Below are positions 1-11,537 of a stretch of DNA of 64,000 bases, piece by piece. Both the position numbers and the translations under genes were made by a program. The DNA comes from DASZHJ01 sp035541215 (GTDB lineage: Bacteria > Pseudomonadota > Alphaproteobacteria > ATCC43930 > CGMCC-115725): NCBI GenBank assembly GCA_035541215.1, contig DATKNV010000013.1, forward strand, positions 71,448 through 135,447, read 5' to 3'. Numbering within the stretch: position 1 is the first letter of the stretch; every line of letters starts with the position of its first letter. The notes under the pieces were generated by a model. It was not told the origin of the DNA, searched no databases, and worked only from the letters and a program-made list of their open reading frames with translations.

Positions 1-9
1 CCCCTCTGA

Positions 10-597
10 TCAGCGGCCCGCGAACCTAGTGCAGGGCGCGGGCTTGTCGCCGAGGTGGCGGCCGGTGTAGCTGTCGATCACCTGATCGACGCAGCTGCCG
101 TTCGAGAGCTGCACGCGCCGGATCACCTGGCTTCCGTCCTTTCTCACGTCGATCACGCGCTCGGGCTGGGCGGTGCCCGGCCTCGGCGGCGGGGTCTGCG
201 CGAGCGCCGAGGGGATCCAGGCCGATCTCGCCGGCGCCTGAAAGAGCTTGTTCGTGATGATCCAGCGCGAGACTGCTTGGGTCGACGCATTGAGCGGCTT
301 CACCGTCAGCAGGATGTCGCCGGAGGGACAGGTCAGGAGATCGATCGCGTAGGGCGTCTCGGATGGCGGCGTGACGTGGTCGATGCGCGCGAGGCAATCG
401 AGATTTTGCTGCCACGCCGAATCCTGGTCCTGCAGCTCCGTGACGTTGCTGCCGAGCGGGATGCCCCGGACGAGCGCCCAGAACCATTGCTGATACTGCG
501 GCACTGCGCCGACGATCGTCACCGCGAGCGTCGGATACATCAGGATCCATTGCCACCAGGGCCGTTTCGGCTTCGACGAGCGGGACGACGTTTTCAT
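10..597 (-). CDS. hypothetical membrane-anchored protein
   Basis: A 195-residue protein of unknown function. The N-terminus is basic (KTSSRSSKPKRP) and is followed by one probable membrane segment at about residues 19-40, so a single-pass protein with its C-terminal domain outside the cytoplasm is likely. Three cysteines and a proline-rich stretch (TPPPRPGTAQP) lie in the exported part. I chose the ATG at 597 because the longer alternative (624) only adds nine residues in front of the basic N-terminus. No strong ribosome binding site is visible. I do not recognise the family. The gene lies downstream of the DUF3175 gene on the same strand, but 233 bases separate them, so co-transcription is uncertain. 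Confidence 0.55.
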   Translation of the reverse strand: MKTSSRSSKPKRPWWQWILMYPTLAVTIVGAVPQYQQWFWALVRGIPLGSNVTELQDQDSAWQQNLDCLARIDHVTPPSETPYAIDLLTCPSGDILLTVKPLNASTQAVSRWIITNKLFQAPARSAWIPSALAQTPPPRPGTAQPERVIDVRKDGSQVIRRVQLSNGSCVDQVIDSYTGRHLGDKPAPCTRFAGR

Positions 598-830
598 GGC
601 TCGACCCCGTGAGAGAGGAGACACGGCGCGCGGTCACCGATTCGAACACTATTCGCATGCCCTGCGGCATCGCAGCTGTGACTGCACTCACAAGGTCATG
701 CGGCGGCCGGCATTCATTAATTCTACCCCAAGGCGGGCTGCCACAGCGGCCTCTTTTGTCGAGAGAGCGCGCGATATTTGCGGGGATTTCGCCCGCTACG
801 CCGCGCATACCCATTTTTGCCACAGGCGTC

Positions 831-1124
831 TCAGGTCTCCGGACGGGCGAATTCGCGCCGCAACTCCTGCTTCGCCCGCTCGAGCACGCGCCGCTGGCGC
901 TTGCTCAGGCCCTTGCCGGCGCGGTTGATGTAGAAGTTCAGCATGGACATTGCGGACTGGAAGGGCGTGCCCTTCCGCCGCGCGCTCTCCTCCGCCGAGC
1001 GCTTGAGCGAGAGGGCGATCGCGCGCGGATCGCTCAGCGTGAAGACGCCCTCCGCGAGGTCGAGCGCGTTGCTGCGCTGCGTCACCGCGCCGGACCAATA
1101 TTTCGTGCCTTTCCTCGCCGCCAC
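831..1124 (-). CDS. DUF3175 family protein
   Basis: A 97-residue basic protein. It carries the recognisable DUF3175 pattern: KYWSGAVTQRSNALDL near the start, GVFTLSDPRAIALSLKRSAE in the middle, then RRKGTPFQSAMSMLNFYINRAGKGL. The length is normal for the family. Its molecular role is unknown. It is transcribed divergently from the groEL2 gene, with a 68-base intergenic region that carries an FNR/FixK-like box. No signal peptide or membrane segment is visible, so it is probably cytoplasmic. Confidence 0.8.
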   Translation of the reverse strand: MAARKGTKYWSGAVTQRSNALDLAEGVFTLSDPRAIALSLKRSAEESARRKGTPFQSAMSMLNFYINRAGKGLSKRQRRVLERAKQELRREFARPET

Positions 1125-1141
1125 GGCGGCCTCCCACGGCC

Positions 1142-1155
1142 TTGATCCAAGTCAA
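1142..1155. promoter_or_regulatory. FNR/FixK-type binding box upstream of groEL2
   Basis: The sequence TTGATCCAAGTCAA fits the FNR/FixK consensus TTGAT-N4-(A/G)TCAA at every fixed position. A possible -10 element TTATCT lies at 1176-1181, which puts the box centre (1148.5) about 40 bases before the implied transcription start, as in class II FNR-dependent promoters. The start codon of groEL2 at 1193 follows almost immediately, so the mRNA would be nearly leaderless. The match is seen; oxygen-dependent control is inferred. Confidence 0.55.
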
Positions 1156-1192
1156 TGTGCCGCCCAACCCATGCGTTATCTCTCGCTCTCAA

Positions 1193-2815
<1,623 letters not shown>

Positions 2816-2818
2816 GGC

Positions 2819-2846
2819 GCAGCGAGGTGCATGACCTCGCGCTTTT
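2819..2846 (+). terminator. probable intrinsic terminator after groEL2
   Basis: A perfect 7-bp stem (GCGAGGT at 2822-2828, ACCTCGC at 2834-2840) closes a five-base loop, is extended by an outer GC/GC pair, and is followed by GCTTTT. It begins 4 bases after the groEL2 stop codon. The T-run is short, so efficiency is uncertain. Confidence 0.5.
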
Positions 2847-2860
2847 GGCGCGGCTATAAT
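2831..2860 (+). promoter_or_regulatory. candidate sigma-70 promoter for the CnbZ-like gene
   Basis: A perfect -10 hexamer TATAAT (2855-2860) stands out in this GC-rich DNA. With an 18-base spacer, ATGACC (2831-2836) matches four of six bases of the -35 consensus. The -35 lies in the 3' half of the groEL2 terminator hairpin. The transcript would begin about 45 bases before the ATG at 2914. Confidence 0.45.
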
Positions 2861-2913
2861 CGCCTTGGCCGGAAGAGGGACGATGGGCAACAGCGCCGGC
2901 CGGGGAGGAAAGA

Positions 2914-3663
2914 ATGGCCGAGGTGATCTCCTTCGCGCCCGGGGGCTACCGGTATATCAAGGCGGTGTTCCAGTATTCGAGCGGTGCTGCGGCCGAGCCC
3001 GGCTTCGCGATCGAGCGGGCACGGCTCAAGAAGCCGCTGCCGCTTGCGGAGGGCTTCGCGGCGGTCGAGGCGCATCTGCGCTCGCTGGGGCGGCCGACCG
3101 CGGCTTTCTGCGCCTGCGAGCTGCGCTCGCCCGCGCCCTTCACGGAGCAGGGCTTCTACGAGTTCAACCGGCACTACGTGCAGACGCTTGAGCGCTGGGG
3201 CATCTATCGCGACGGCGACAATCCGGTGGCGCGGACCAACGTCTGCCCCCTCCATGAGCCACCGGCGGCGCCTTCGCTCTACGCCTTCTCCTACACGCTC
3301 CCTGCGGCGCGCGGGCTCCAGGGCGGATTCGTCATCGCCGGCGGCGGCGAGACCCAGAGCGGCGCTACCGCCCAGGAGCGGATCGTCGCCTACGGCGATA
3401 CCTCGCGCGCGGGCATGGCCGTGAAGATGCGCCACGTGATGGCGGAGATGGAGCGGCGCCTCGCGGCCTTCGGCCTCTCCTGGAGCGACGCCTCGGCAGC
3501 CCAGGCCTATACCGTCCGGGACATCGGCGCTCTCATCGAGGAGATCGTGGTCCGACGCGGCGCCGCGGCCGGCGGCCTCAGCTGGCATTTCGCCCGTCCC
3601 CCCATCGTCGACCTCGAATTCGAGATGGACGTCCGTGCCCCCGCCCGCGAGATCATGCTCTAA
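2914..3663 (+). CDS. CnbZ/RidA-like putative deaminase
   Basis: A 249-residue cytoplasmic protein. The N-terminus FAPGGYRYIKAVFQYSSG and the segments FCACELRSPAPFTEQGF and RWGIYRDGDNPVARTNVCP recall proteins annotated as CnbZ-type 2-aminomuconate deaminases, which belong to the RidA/YjgF-like group and release ammonia from imine or enamine intermediates. I rely on memory of that family for the name, so the reaction is only suggested. No aromatic-degradation genes sit beside it, so the chloro-aminomuconate substrate of the namesake is unlikely to be the real one here. It has its own probable promoter and stands alone between groEL2 and the RND operon. Confidence 0.55.
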   Translation: MAEVISFAPGGYRYIKAVFQYSSGAAAEPGFAIERARLKKPLPLAEGFAAVEAHLRSLGRPTAAFCACELRSPAPFTEQGFYEFNRHYVQTLERWGIYRDGDNPVARTNVCPLHEPPAAPSLYAFSYTLPAARGLQGGFVIAGGGETQSGATAQERIVAYGDTSRAGMAVKMRHVMAEMERRLAAFGLSWSDASAAQAYTVRDIGALIEEIVVRRGAAAGGLSWHFARPPIVDLEFEMDVRAPAREIML

Positions 3664-3853
3664 ACGCCGCAGGAGTGGCAGAAAGCCGCTTTTTTCTTAA
3701 ACAGTTAACCGCCCAACGGGGATCGCCCCGCCGGCGGCCGCCTAGAATACGAAGGGGGCGGGAGGAAGGTTCACCTCTCGCAGCGAGGGCATTCCTAGGC
3801 AATCCGGGTCTCTCCATAATGGAACGCCAGGGCAAGAGAGGCGCGCCACCGAC

Positions 3854-5119
3854 ATGAACGACATCCCGTCCCGACGCGACGCGGATCGAGCACCCCTCCG
3901 CCGCCCCCCGGCGGTGGCGGAGCGGCGGCCGATCTGGCGGCGTCTCCTCGCGATGCTGGTGGCTTTCGCGCTCGTCGGCGGCCTCGTCTATTGGCTGCAG
4001 CAGCGCGCGATCCAGCCGCCGCCGCCGACCCGCATCGGCGCTGCCGGGGTGATGCCCGTCGTCGCCGCGACGGCGGCCAAGGGCAGCATCGACATCGTCT
4101 TCAACGGGCTCGGCACGGTCACGCCCCTGGCAACGGTCACGGTGAAGACGCAGATCTCCGGGCAGATCATGCGCATCGCCTTCACGGAGGGGCAGGTCGT
4201 CAAGAAAGGCGATCTCCTCGCGGAGATCGATTCCCGTCCCTACGAGCGCCAGCGCGACAACGCGCAGGGCCAGCTCCTCCGGGACCAGGCTCTCCTCAAG
4301 AACGCTCAGCTCGACGTCGTGCGCTATCGCACCCTCGTCGCTCAGGACTCGATCCCGCGCCAGCAGCTGGACACGCAGGAATCCCTGGTGCACCAGCTCG
4401 AAGGCACGGTGAAATCGGATCAGGCGATGGTCGATACGGCAAACCTCAACATCGACTACTGCCACATCACCGCCCCCGTGAGCGGCCGGGTGGGTCTTCG
4501 GCAGGTCGATGCCGGGAACTACGTCCAGCCCAACGACGCGAACGGCATCGTCATCATCACGCAGACGGAACCGATCACCGCGATCTTCACCTTGCCCGAG
4601 GACAATCTTCCCGTGGTGATGCGGCGGATGCGCGCGGGTGCCACGCTCGCGGCCGAGGCCTGGGACCGCAGCCTCACGACGAAGCTCGCGACCGGCACCC
4701 TCACCACGGTCGACAACCAGATCGATCCCACCACCGGCACCGTGAAGCTTCGCGCGCAGTTCGACAACGGCGACGGCGCTCTCTTCCCGAATCAATTCGT
4801 GAACATCCGCCTCTTCGCGGACACGCTCGCGGATGCGACCGTGATACCGGTAGCGGCGGTGCAGCGCGGCGCCCCCGGCACTTTCGTCTATCTCGTCAAT
4901 GCCGACGACACCGTGAGCGTGCGGCCGGTGCAGCTCGGCCCGGCCGAGGGCGAGAAGGTCGCGATCGTGTCCGGACTCGCTCCCGGCGACAAGGTCGTCG
5001 TCGACGGTGCCGACAAGCTCCGCGACGGCGCCAAGATCAGCCTGCGCAGTCCCGAGGCGCCCGGCGCGCCCGCCGCCAATCCCGAGGGCAGGCAGCGGCA
5101 GCGCGGGCAGAAGAAATGA
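3854..5119 (+). CDS. mdtA: RND efflux membrane fusion protein (MdtA/MuxA type)
   Basis: A 421-residue periplasmic adaptor that links an inner-membrane RND pump to an outer-membrane channel. One membrane anchor lies at about residues 31-48, followed by the barrel-sandwich hybrid (GQIMRIAFTEGQVVKKGDLLAEID), an alpha-helical hairpin rich in Gln/Leu/Asp (residues about 130-195), the second lipoyl half (CHITAPVSGRVGLRQVD) and beta-barrel and membrane-proximal domains. The C-terminus is basic and Gln-rich. It is the first gene of a four-gene operon with two pumps and an outer-membrane factor. Confidence 0.9.
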   Translation: MNDIPSRRDADRAPLRRPPAVAERRPIWRRLLAMLVAFALVGGLVYWLQQRAIQPPPPTRIGAAGVMPVVAATAAKGSIDIVFNGLGTVTPLATVTVKTQISGQIMRIAFTEGQVVKKGDLLAEIDSRPYERQRDNAQGQLLRDQALLKNAQLDVVRYRTLVAQDSIPRQQLDTQESLVHQLEGTVKSDQAMVDTANLNIDYCHITAPVSGRVGLRQVDAGNYVQPNDANGIVIITQTEPITAIFTLPEDNLPVVMRRMRAGATLAAEAWDRSLTTKLATGTLTTVDNQIDPTTGTVKLRAQFDNGDGALFPNQFVNIRLFADTLADATVIPVAAVQRGAPGTFVYLVNADDTVSVRPVQLGPAEGEKVAIVSGLAPGDKVVVDGADKLRDGAKISLRSPEAPGAPAANPEGRQRQRGQKK

Positions 5120-5138
5120 GCAAAGCCGGCCCAAAGCC

Positions 5139-8100
5139 GTGAGCCCATCGCGCCCGTTCATCCTGCGGCCGGTCGCCACCTCGCTCCTGATGGCGGCGGT
5201 GCTGCTGGTCGGCGGGCTCGCCTTCCAGTTCCTGCCGGTGGCCGCACTGCCGCAGGTCGATTACCCCACGATCCAGGTGCAGACCTTCTACCCCGGCGCG
5301 AGCCCGGACGTGATGACCTCCTCGGTGACGGCGCCGCTCGAGCGCCAGTTCGGGCAGATGCCGAGCCTCATCCAGATGTCCTCGAGCAGCTCCGCCGGCG
5401 CCTCCGTGATCACCCTGCAATTCAGCCTCGACATCAGCCTCGACGTCGCGGAGCAGGAGGTCCAGGCCGCAATCAACGCCGCCGGGAACCTGCTGCCCTC
5501 GGATCTGCCGGCGCCCCCGATCTACGCCAAGGTCAATCCCGCGGTGGCGCCGATCCTCACGCTCGCCCTCGCCTCGAAGACCATGACGCTGCCGCAGGTG
5601 CAGGAACTCGCGGACACGCGTCTCGCGCAGAAGATCTCGCAGCTTCCGGGCGTCGGCCTCGTGAGCCTCAACGGCGGCCAGCGTCCGGCCGTGCGGGTCC
5701 AGGCAAACCCGCGCCAGCTCGCGGCTTACGGCATCAACATCGACGACATCCGCACGGCGATCTCCAACGCCAACGTCAACACCCCAAAGGGCAACTTCGA
5801 CGGCCCCACGCGCGCCTACACCATCAACGCCAACGACCAGCTCCAGAGCGCGGAGGCCTACCGCGAGCTCGTCGTCGCCTACCGCAACGGCGCGCCGGTG
5901 CGGCTCTCGGATGTCGCCGATGTCGTCGAGAGCTCGGAGAACACGCGACTCGGCGCCTGGATGAACAACACGCCCGCCATCATCATGAACGTGCAGCGCC
6001 AGCCCGGCGCCAACGTGATCCAAGTGGTGGACAGCATCAAGGCGCTGCTGCCGCAGCTCCAGAGCTCGCTTCCCTCGGCAATCGACGTCACCGTGCTGAC
6101 GGACCGCACCGTCACCATCCGCGCTTCCGTCCGCGACACCGAGATCGAGCTCGGACTCGCGGTCGCGCTCGTGGTGCTCGTGATCTTCATTTTCCTGCGC
6201 AACATTCGCGCCACGATCATCCCCAGCCTCTCGGTGCCGATCTCGATCGTCGGCACCTTTGCCGCGATGTACGGGCTCGGATTCAGCGTCAACATTCTCT
6301 CGCTGATGGCGCTGGTAGTCGCCACCGGCTTCGTCGTCGACGACGCCATCGTCATGATCGAGAACATCGCCCGCTACGTCGAGGAAGGGCATTCGCGGCT
6401 CCAGGCCGCGCTCAAGGGCGCGGAGCAGATCGGCTTCACGATCATCTCGCTGACCGTCTCTCTGATCGCGGTGCTGATCCCGCTTCTCTTCATGGGCGAG
6501 GTGGTGGGGCGGCTCTTCCGGGAATTCGCGGTGACGCTCGCAGTCACCATCCTGATCTCGGCGGCGGTCTCGCTCACGCTGGTGCCGATGCTCTGCGCGA
6601 AGCTCATGCGGCCCAGCTCCGCCGAGACCGAAAGCCGCTTCGAGCGCTGGAACCGGCTCTGGTTCGAGGCGCTCGCGCGCGGCTACGACCGGACGCTCCG
6701 CTGGGTGTTCCGGCATCAGCCCATGACGCTCGTGGTGGCCGTCGCGACCCTCGTGCTCACGGTCGTGCTCTACGTCGTCATCCCCAAGGGCTTCTTCCCG
6801 GTGCAGGACACCGGGCTCCTCCAGGGCGTCTCCGAGGCCTCGCAGAGCATCTCCTACGCCGCGATGGCCGAGCGCCAGCAGGCGCTCGCACAGGCAATCC
6901 TCAAGGACCCCGACGTCGAGAGCCTCTCGTCCTTCATCGGCGTCGATGGCACGAACTCGACGCTGAACAGCGGCCGCTTCCTCATCAACCTGAAGCCGCA
7001 CGACGAGCGCAGCGCCGACGCCGTCGCGATCATCCGCCGCCTGCAGCGGGAGGTCGCGGGCGTAGAGGGCATCTCGCTCTACATGCAGCCGGTGCAGGAC
7101 CTCACCATCGACGCGACCGTGAGCCGCACGCAGTACCAGTTCATCCTCGAGGACGCGAACCCCACGGAGCTCGCGGAGTGGACCGCGAAGATCGTGGATC
7201 GCCTCCAGACGCTGCCGGAGCTCGCGGACGTCGCGAGCAACCTCCAGGAGAACGGCCTTTCCGTCTACGTGGAGCTCGACCGCGACACCGCAAGCCGATT
7301 CGGCATCACTCCCGCCACCATCGACAACGCGCTCTATGACGCCTTCGGGCAGCGGATCATCTCGACGATCTTCACGCAGTCGAACCAGCGCCGCGTGATC
7401 CTCGAGGCGGATCCTTCCGCGAGCGACGTGATGGAGGCGCTGCGCGGCATCTACCTCCCCTCCGCCACCGCGACCACCGGGCAAGTGCCGCTGCTCTCGA
7501 TCGCGAAGCCCACGATCCAGACAGCGCCGCTGCAGATCAATCACCTCGGCCAGTTCCCGGCCGCCATCGTCTCCTTCAATCTCGCTCAGGGCGTCTCGCT
7601 CGGGGAGGCCGTCACCGCGATCACCGCGGCCGAGCGCGATCTCGGCGTGCCCCGCAGCCTCATCACCTTCTTCCAGGGCTCGGCCCTCGCCTTCCAGGCG
7701 GCGCTCACCAACGAGCTCTTCCTGATCCTGGCGGCGCTCATCACGGTCTACATCGTCCTGGGCGTGCTCTACGAGAGCTTCGTCCATCCCGTGACGATCC
7801 TCTCGACCCTGCCCTCCGCCGGGATCGGCGCGCTCCTTGCGCTGATGGCCGCGCGCACCGATCTCAGCATCATCGCGATCATCGGCATCGTCCTTCTGAT
7901 CGGCATCGTCAAGAAGAACGCGATCATGATGATCGACTTCGCTCTCGACGCGCAGCGCAACGAGGGCAAGCCGCCGCTGGAGGCGATCCATCAGGCCTGC
8001 CTGCTGCGCCTCCGGCCGATCCTGATGACGACGATGGCAGCGCTCCTGGGCGCGCTGCCGCTGATGGTGGGAACCGGGACCGGCTCCGAGCTCCGCCATC

Positions 8101-8261
8101 CGCTGGGCCTCACCATCGTCGGCGGCTTGATCGTGAGCCAGCTGCTCACGCTTTACACGACGCCGGTCATCTACCTCGCCTTCGACGCGCTTGCGACGCG
8201 CTTCGGTCTCTCGGTGTCTCTCGGGGCCGACGAGACGGGCAAGGAGGCGCCCGACGCATGA
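5139..8261 (+). CDS. mdtB: RND multidrug efflux permease, MdtB/MuxB type
   Basis: A 1040-residue HAE1-type proton/drug antiporter, the usual length of MdtB. The start is a GTG (VSPSRPFILRPVATSLLM): the open frame extends upstream into mdtA but only this start gives the canonical N-terminal cytoplasmic tail and first helix. The proton-relay aspartates are in TM4 (FVVDDAIVMIENI) and the partner lysine is in TM10 (GIVKKNAIMMIDFAL). Two large periplasmic loops flank TM1-2 and TM7-8. It overlaps the next pump gene by ATGA. Paired B and C pumps are the hallmark of MdtABC/MuxABC systems, in which the two proteins form a heterotrimer. Confidence 0.92.
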   Translation: MSPSRPFILRPVATSLLMAAVLLVGGLAFQFLPVAALPQVDYPTIQVQTFYPGASPDVMTSSVTAPLERQFGQMPSLIQMSSSSSAGASVITLQFSLDISLDVAEQEVQAAINAAGNLLPSDLPAPPIYAKVNPAVAPILTLALASKTMTLPQVQELADTRLAQKISQLPGVGLVSLNGGQRPAVRVQANPRQLAAYGINIDDIRTAISNANVNTPKGNFDGPTRAYTINANDQLQSAEAYRELVVAYRNGAPVRLSDVADVVESSENTRLGAWMNNTPAIIMNVQRQPGANVIQVVDSIKALLPQLQSSLPSAIDVTVLTDRTVTIRASVRDTEIELGLAVALVVLVIFIFLRNIRATIIPSLSVPISIVGTFAAMYGLGFSVNILSLMALVVATGFVVDDAIVMIENIARYVEEGHSRLQAALKGAEQIGFTIISLTVSLIAVLIPLLFMGEVVGRLFREFAVTLAVTILISAAVSLTLVPMLCAKLMRPSSAETESRFERWNRLWFEALARGYDRTLRWVFRHQPMTLVVAVATLVLTVVLYVVIPKGFFPVQDTGLLQGVSEASQSISYAAMAERQQALAQAILKDPDVESLSSFIGVDGTNSTLNSGRFLINLKPHDERSADAVAIIRRLQREVAGVEGISLYMQPVQDLTIDATVSRTQYQFILEDANPTELAEWTAKIVDRLQTLPELADVASNLQENGLSVYVELDRDTASRFGITPATIDNALYDAFGQRIISTIFTQSNQRRVILEADPSASDVMEALRGIYLPSATATTGQVPLLSIAKPTIQTAPLQINHLGQFPAAIVSFNLAQGVSLGEAVTAITAAERDLGVPRSLITFFQGSALAFQAALTNELFLILAALITVYIVLGVLYESFVHPVTILSTLPSAGIGALLALMAARTDLSIIAIIGIVLLIGIVKKNAIMMIDFALDAQRNEGKPPLEAIHQACLLRLRPILMTTMAALLGALPLMVGTGTGSELRHPLGLTIVGGLIVSQLLTLYTTPVIYLAFDALATRFGLSVSLGADETGKEAPDA

Positions 8262-11200
8262 ACCCCTCGGCGATCTTCATCCGCCGCGGCGTCGCGACCA
8301 CGCTCCTCACCATCGGCGTGGCGCTCGCGGGGGGCGTCGCCTTCTTCCGTCTGCCGGTCTCGCCGCTGCCGCAGGTCGATTTCCCAACCATTTCCGTGCA
8401 GGCGAACCTGCCCGGCGCGAGCCCCGAGGTGGTCGCGACCAGCGTCGCCACGCCGCTCGAGCGCCATCTCGGCCAGATCGCGGACGTCACGGAGATGACC
8501 TCCTCGAGCACGGTGGGAAACGCGCGCATCACGCTGCAATTCGGCCTCAACCGCGACATCGACGGTGCCGCCCGCGACGTGCAGGCCGCGATCAATGCCG
8601 CGCGGGCCGATCTTCCAGCCAACCTCCGCAGCAATCCTACCTACCGCAAGGTCAACCCCGCGGAAGCGCCGATCATGGTGCTGGCGCTCACCTCGAACAC
8701 GCAGAGCCCGGGCCAGGTCTACGATGCCGCGACGACGGTGCTGGAGCAGCGCCTCTCGCAAGTGGAAGGCGTGGGCCAGGTCAACATCGGCGGAAGCTCC
8801 CTCCCGGCGGTTCGCGTCGAGCTCAACCCGCGCGCCCTCTTCAAATACGCGATCGGCCTCGAGGACGTCCGCGCGGCGCTCGCCGCCGCCAACGCCCACA
8901 GCCCCAAAGGCAGCATCGAGATCGATGCCACGCACTATCAAATCTACACCAACGATCAGGCCAAGGTGGCGGCAGAGTATCGCTCCCTCGTCGTCGCCTA
9001 CCGGAACGGCTCACCGGTTCGGCTCTCCGACGTGGGCGAGGTCGTGGATACCGTCGAGAACATCCGCAACGCGGGACTCGCCAACGGCAAGCCCGCGGTG
9101 CTGGTCATCGTCAACCGCGCGCCCGGCGCCAACATCATCGATACCGTCGATCGCGTGACGGCGCTGCTGCCGGAGCTTCAGGCCTCGATCGCCCGCGACA
9201 TCGACATCTCCATCGCCGTCGACCGCTCCACCACGATCCGCGCCTCGCTCCGCCACGTCCAGCAGACCCTGATGATCTCCGCGGGCCTCGTGATCGTGGT
9301 GGTGTTCCTGTTCCTGCGCAGCGTGCGCGCGACGCTCATGCCGAGCATCGCCGTGCCGGTCTCGCTTCTCGGCACCTTCGGCGTGATGTATCTCCTTGGA
9401 TACAGTCTCGACAACCTCTCGCTGATGGCACTCACCATCGCGACGGGCTTCGTCGTCGACGACGCCATCGTCGTCCTCGAGAACATCTCCCGGCACGTCG
9501 AGGCCGGGATGCCTCCATTCCGTGCCGCCCTCAAGGGGGCGCAGGAAGTAGGCTTCACGGTGCTGACGATCAGCGTCTCGCTCATCGCGGTCTTCATTCC
9601 GATCCTGCTCATGGGCGGCATCGTCGGGCGGCTCTTCCGGGAATTCGCGGTGACGCTCTCGGTCGCGATCATCGTCTCCCTCGTGGTCTCCCTCACGACC
9701 ACGCCGATGATGTGCGCGCGCCTTCTGAAACGCCCGGCGGAGGATCGGCACGGCAGGCTCTATCGCGCGAGCGAGGCGGTCTTCGAGCGCATTCTCCGCG
9801 CCTATGACCGCACACTCCGCTGGGCGCTCGAGAACGCACCGTTGATGTTGGTGATCCTGCTGGCGACGCTCTGCCTCAACGTCTATCTCTACGCGATCGT
9901 GCCCAAGGGCTTCTTCCCGCAGCAGGATACGGGCCGCATGATCGGCGGCATCCAGGCGGATCAGAGCATTTCGTTCCAGGCGATGCGGGAGAAGCTCGCG
10001 CAATTCATCGCGATCCTGCGCGCGGACAAGGCGGTGGAGACCGTCGTCGGGTTCACCGGCGGCGGCCAGACGAACTCCGGCTTCGTCTTCATGTCGCTGA
10101 AGCCGCTCTCCGAGCGCAACATCTCCGCCGACCAGGTGGCGACGCGGCTCAGGCGCGAGCTCGCGGTCGTGCCGGGAGCCTCGCTCTTCCTGCAGCCGGT
10201 ACAGGACATCCGCGTCGGCGGCCGGCAAAGCAACGCGCTCTATCAATACACGCTGCAGGGCGACAATCTCCAGGAGCTCTATGCCTGGGGACCCAAGATC
10301 CTGGCGGCGTTGCAAGCCCTTCCGGAGCTCACGGACGTGAATTCGGACCAGCAGCAGAACGGCCTCGAGACCGATCTCGTGATCGACCGCGCGACCGCCG
10401 CGCGGCTCGGCATCGCCGTGAGCCAGATCGACAACACGCTCTACGACGCCTTCGGCCAGCGCCAGGTCTCGACCATCTACAACCCGCTGAACCAGTATCA
10501 CGTGGTGATGGAGGTCTCGCCGGAGTTCTGGCAGAACCCCGAGACGCTCGAGGACCTCTACGTCAGCACCTCCGGCGGTGCGCTCACGGGGGTCCAGTCC
10601 ACGAGCGGGACCGTCGCCACCACCGCGGGCAGGACCGGCGCCAATCCCGCCGCGGCCCAACCCGCGAGCAACCCGCTGCAGAACCTCCGGACGAACCAGA
10701 TTGCGACGGGCGGGCGCGCGAACACCTCGACCGGCGCCGCCGTCAGCACGCGCGTCGAGACCATGGTCCCGCTTGCGGCCTTCACGCATTACGGGCCCGG
10801 CAAGACGCCGCTCGCCGTCAATCACCAGGGGCCTTTCGTCGCGAGCACCATCTCCTTCAACCTCGCGCCGGGAGTGGCGCTCAGCGATGCCTCCGCGGCG
10901 ATCACCGCCGCGACGCTCCGCCTCGGCGTCCCCGGCACCATCCACGGCACCTTCCAGGGCACCGCCCGCGCCTTCGAGGCCTCGCTCAGCAACGAGCCTC
11001 TGCTGATCCTCGCGGCGCTGATCGCGGTCTACATCGTGCTGGGCATCCTCTACGAGAGCTACATCCACCCCATCACCATCCTCTCGACGCTGCCCTCGGC
11101 GGGCGTGGGCGCGGTGCTCGCGCTGATGATCTTCAACACCGAGTTCAGCATCATCGCGCTCATCGGCGTCATCCTGCTGATCGGCATCGTCAAGAAGAAC

Positions 11201-11536
11201 GCGATCATGATGATCGACTTCGCGCTCGACGCCGAGCGCAAGGAAGGGCTGAGCCCGCGCGAGGCGATCCACCGGGCTTGCCTCCTGCGCTTCCGCCCGA
11301 TCATGATGACGACCATGGCGGCGCTCCTCGGCGCCTTGCCGCTGGCGCTCGGCTTCGGTGACGGCGGCGAGCTGCGGCGGCCGCTCGGCATCTCGATCGC
11401 CGGCGGGCTCGTCGTGAGCCAGATGCTCACGCTCTACACGACGCCCGTGATCTACCTATATCTCGACCGCTTCCGGCTCTGGCTCGCGGGCTGGCGCGGC
11501 GGAGGCGAGACCGGCTCACTCGACGAGGCGCGCTGA
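8258..11536 (+). CDS. mdtC: RND multidrug efflux permease, MdtC/MuxC type
   Basis: A 1092-residue RND pump, partner of the preceding MdtB-like protein and translationally coupled to it. It has the same 12-helix layout, with TM4 FVVDDAIVVLENI and TM10 GIVKKNAIMMIDFAL carrying the proton-relay residues. It is about 65 residues longer than enterobacterial MdtC. The extra length lies in the second periplasmic loop at about residues 770-835, a Thr/Ala/Gly/Asn-rich stretch (TSGTVATTAGRTGANPAAAQ) that looks like a flexible linker. The gene ends one base before the outer-membrane factor gene. Confidence 0.92.
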   Translation: MNPSAIFIRRGVATTLLTIGVALAGGVAFFRLPVSPLPQVDFPTISVQANLPGASPEVVATSVATPLERHLGQIADVTEMTSSSTVGNARITLQFGLNRDIDGAARDVQAAINAARADLPANLRSNPTYRKVNPAEAPIMVLALTSNTQSPGQVYDAATTVLEQRLSQVEGVGQVNIGGSSLPAVRVELNPRALFKYAIGLEDVRAALAAANAHSPKGSIEIDATHYQIYTNDQAKVAAEYRSLVVAYRNGSPVRLSDVGEVVDTVENIRNAGLANGKPAVLVIVNRAPGANIIDTVDRVTALLPELQASIARDIDISIAVDRSTTIRASLRHVQQTLMISAGLVIVVVFLFLRSVRATLMPSIAVPVSLLGTFGVMYLLGYSLDNLSLMALTIATGFVVDDAIVVLENISRHVEAGMPPFRAALKGAQEVGFTVLTISVSLIAVFIPILLMGGIVGRLFREFAVTLSVAIIVSLVVSLTTTPMMCARLLKRPAEDRHGRLYRASEAVFERILRAYDRTLRWALENAPLMLVILLATLCLNVYLYAIVPKGFFPQQDTGRMIGGIQADQSISFQAMREKLAQFIAILRADKAVETVVGFTGGGQTNSGFVFMSLKPLSERNISADQVATRLRRELAVVPGASLFLQPVQDIRVGGRQSNALYQYTLQGDNLQELYAWGPKILAALQALPELTDVNSDQQQNGLETDLVIDRATAARLGIAVSQIDNTLYDAFGQRQVSTIYNPLNQYHVVMEVSPEFWQNPETLEDLYVSTSGGALTGVQSTSGTVATTAGRTGANPAAAQPASNPLQNLRTNQIATGGRANTSTGAAVSTRVETMVPLAAFTHYGPGKTPLAVNHQGPFVASTISFNLAPGVALSDASAAITAATLRLGVPGTIHGTFQGTARAFEASLSNEPLLILAALIAVYIVLGILYESYIHPITILSTLPSAGVGAVLALMIFNTEFSIIALIGVILLIGIVKKNAIMMIDFALDAERKEGLSPREAIHRACLLRFRPIMMTTMAALLGALPLALGFGDGGELRRPLGISIAGGLVVSQMLTLYTTPVIYLYLDRFRLWLAGWRGGGETGSLDEAR

Positions 11537-11537
11537 A

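Noticed and set aside
5037..8099. A 1020-residue open frame on the minus strand
   Set aside because: It is the antisense shadow of mdtB, with a low-complexity Arg/Asp/His/Glu composition typical of GC-rich antisense frames and no homologous motif.
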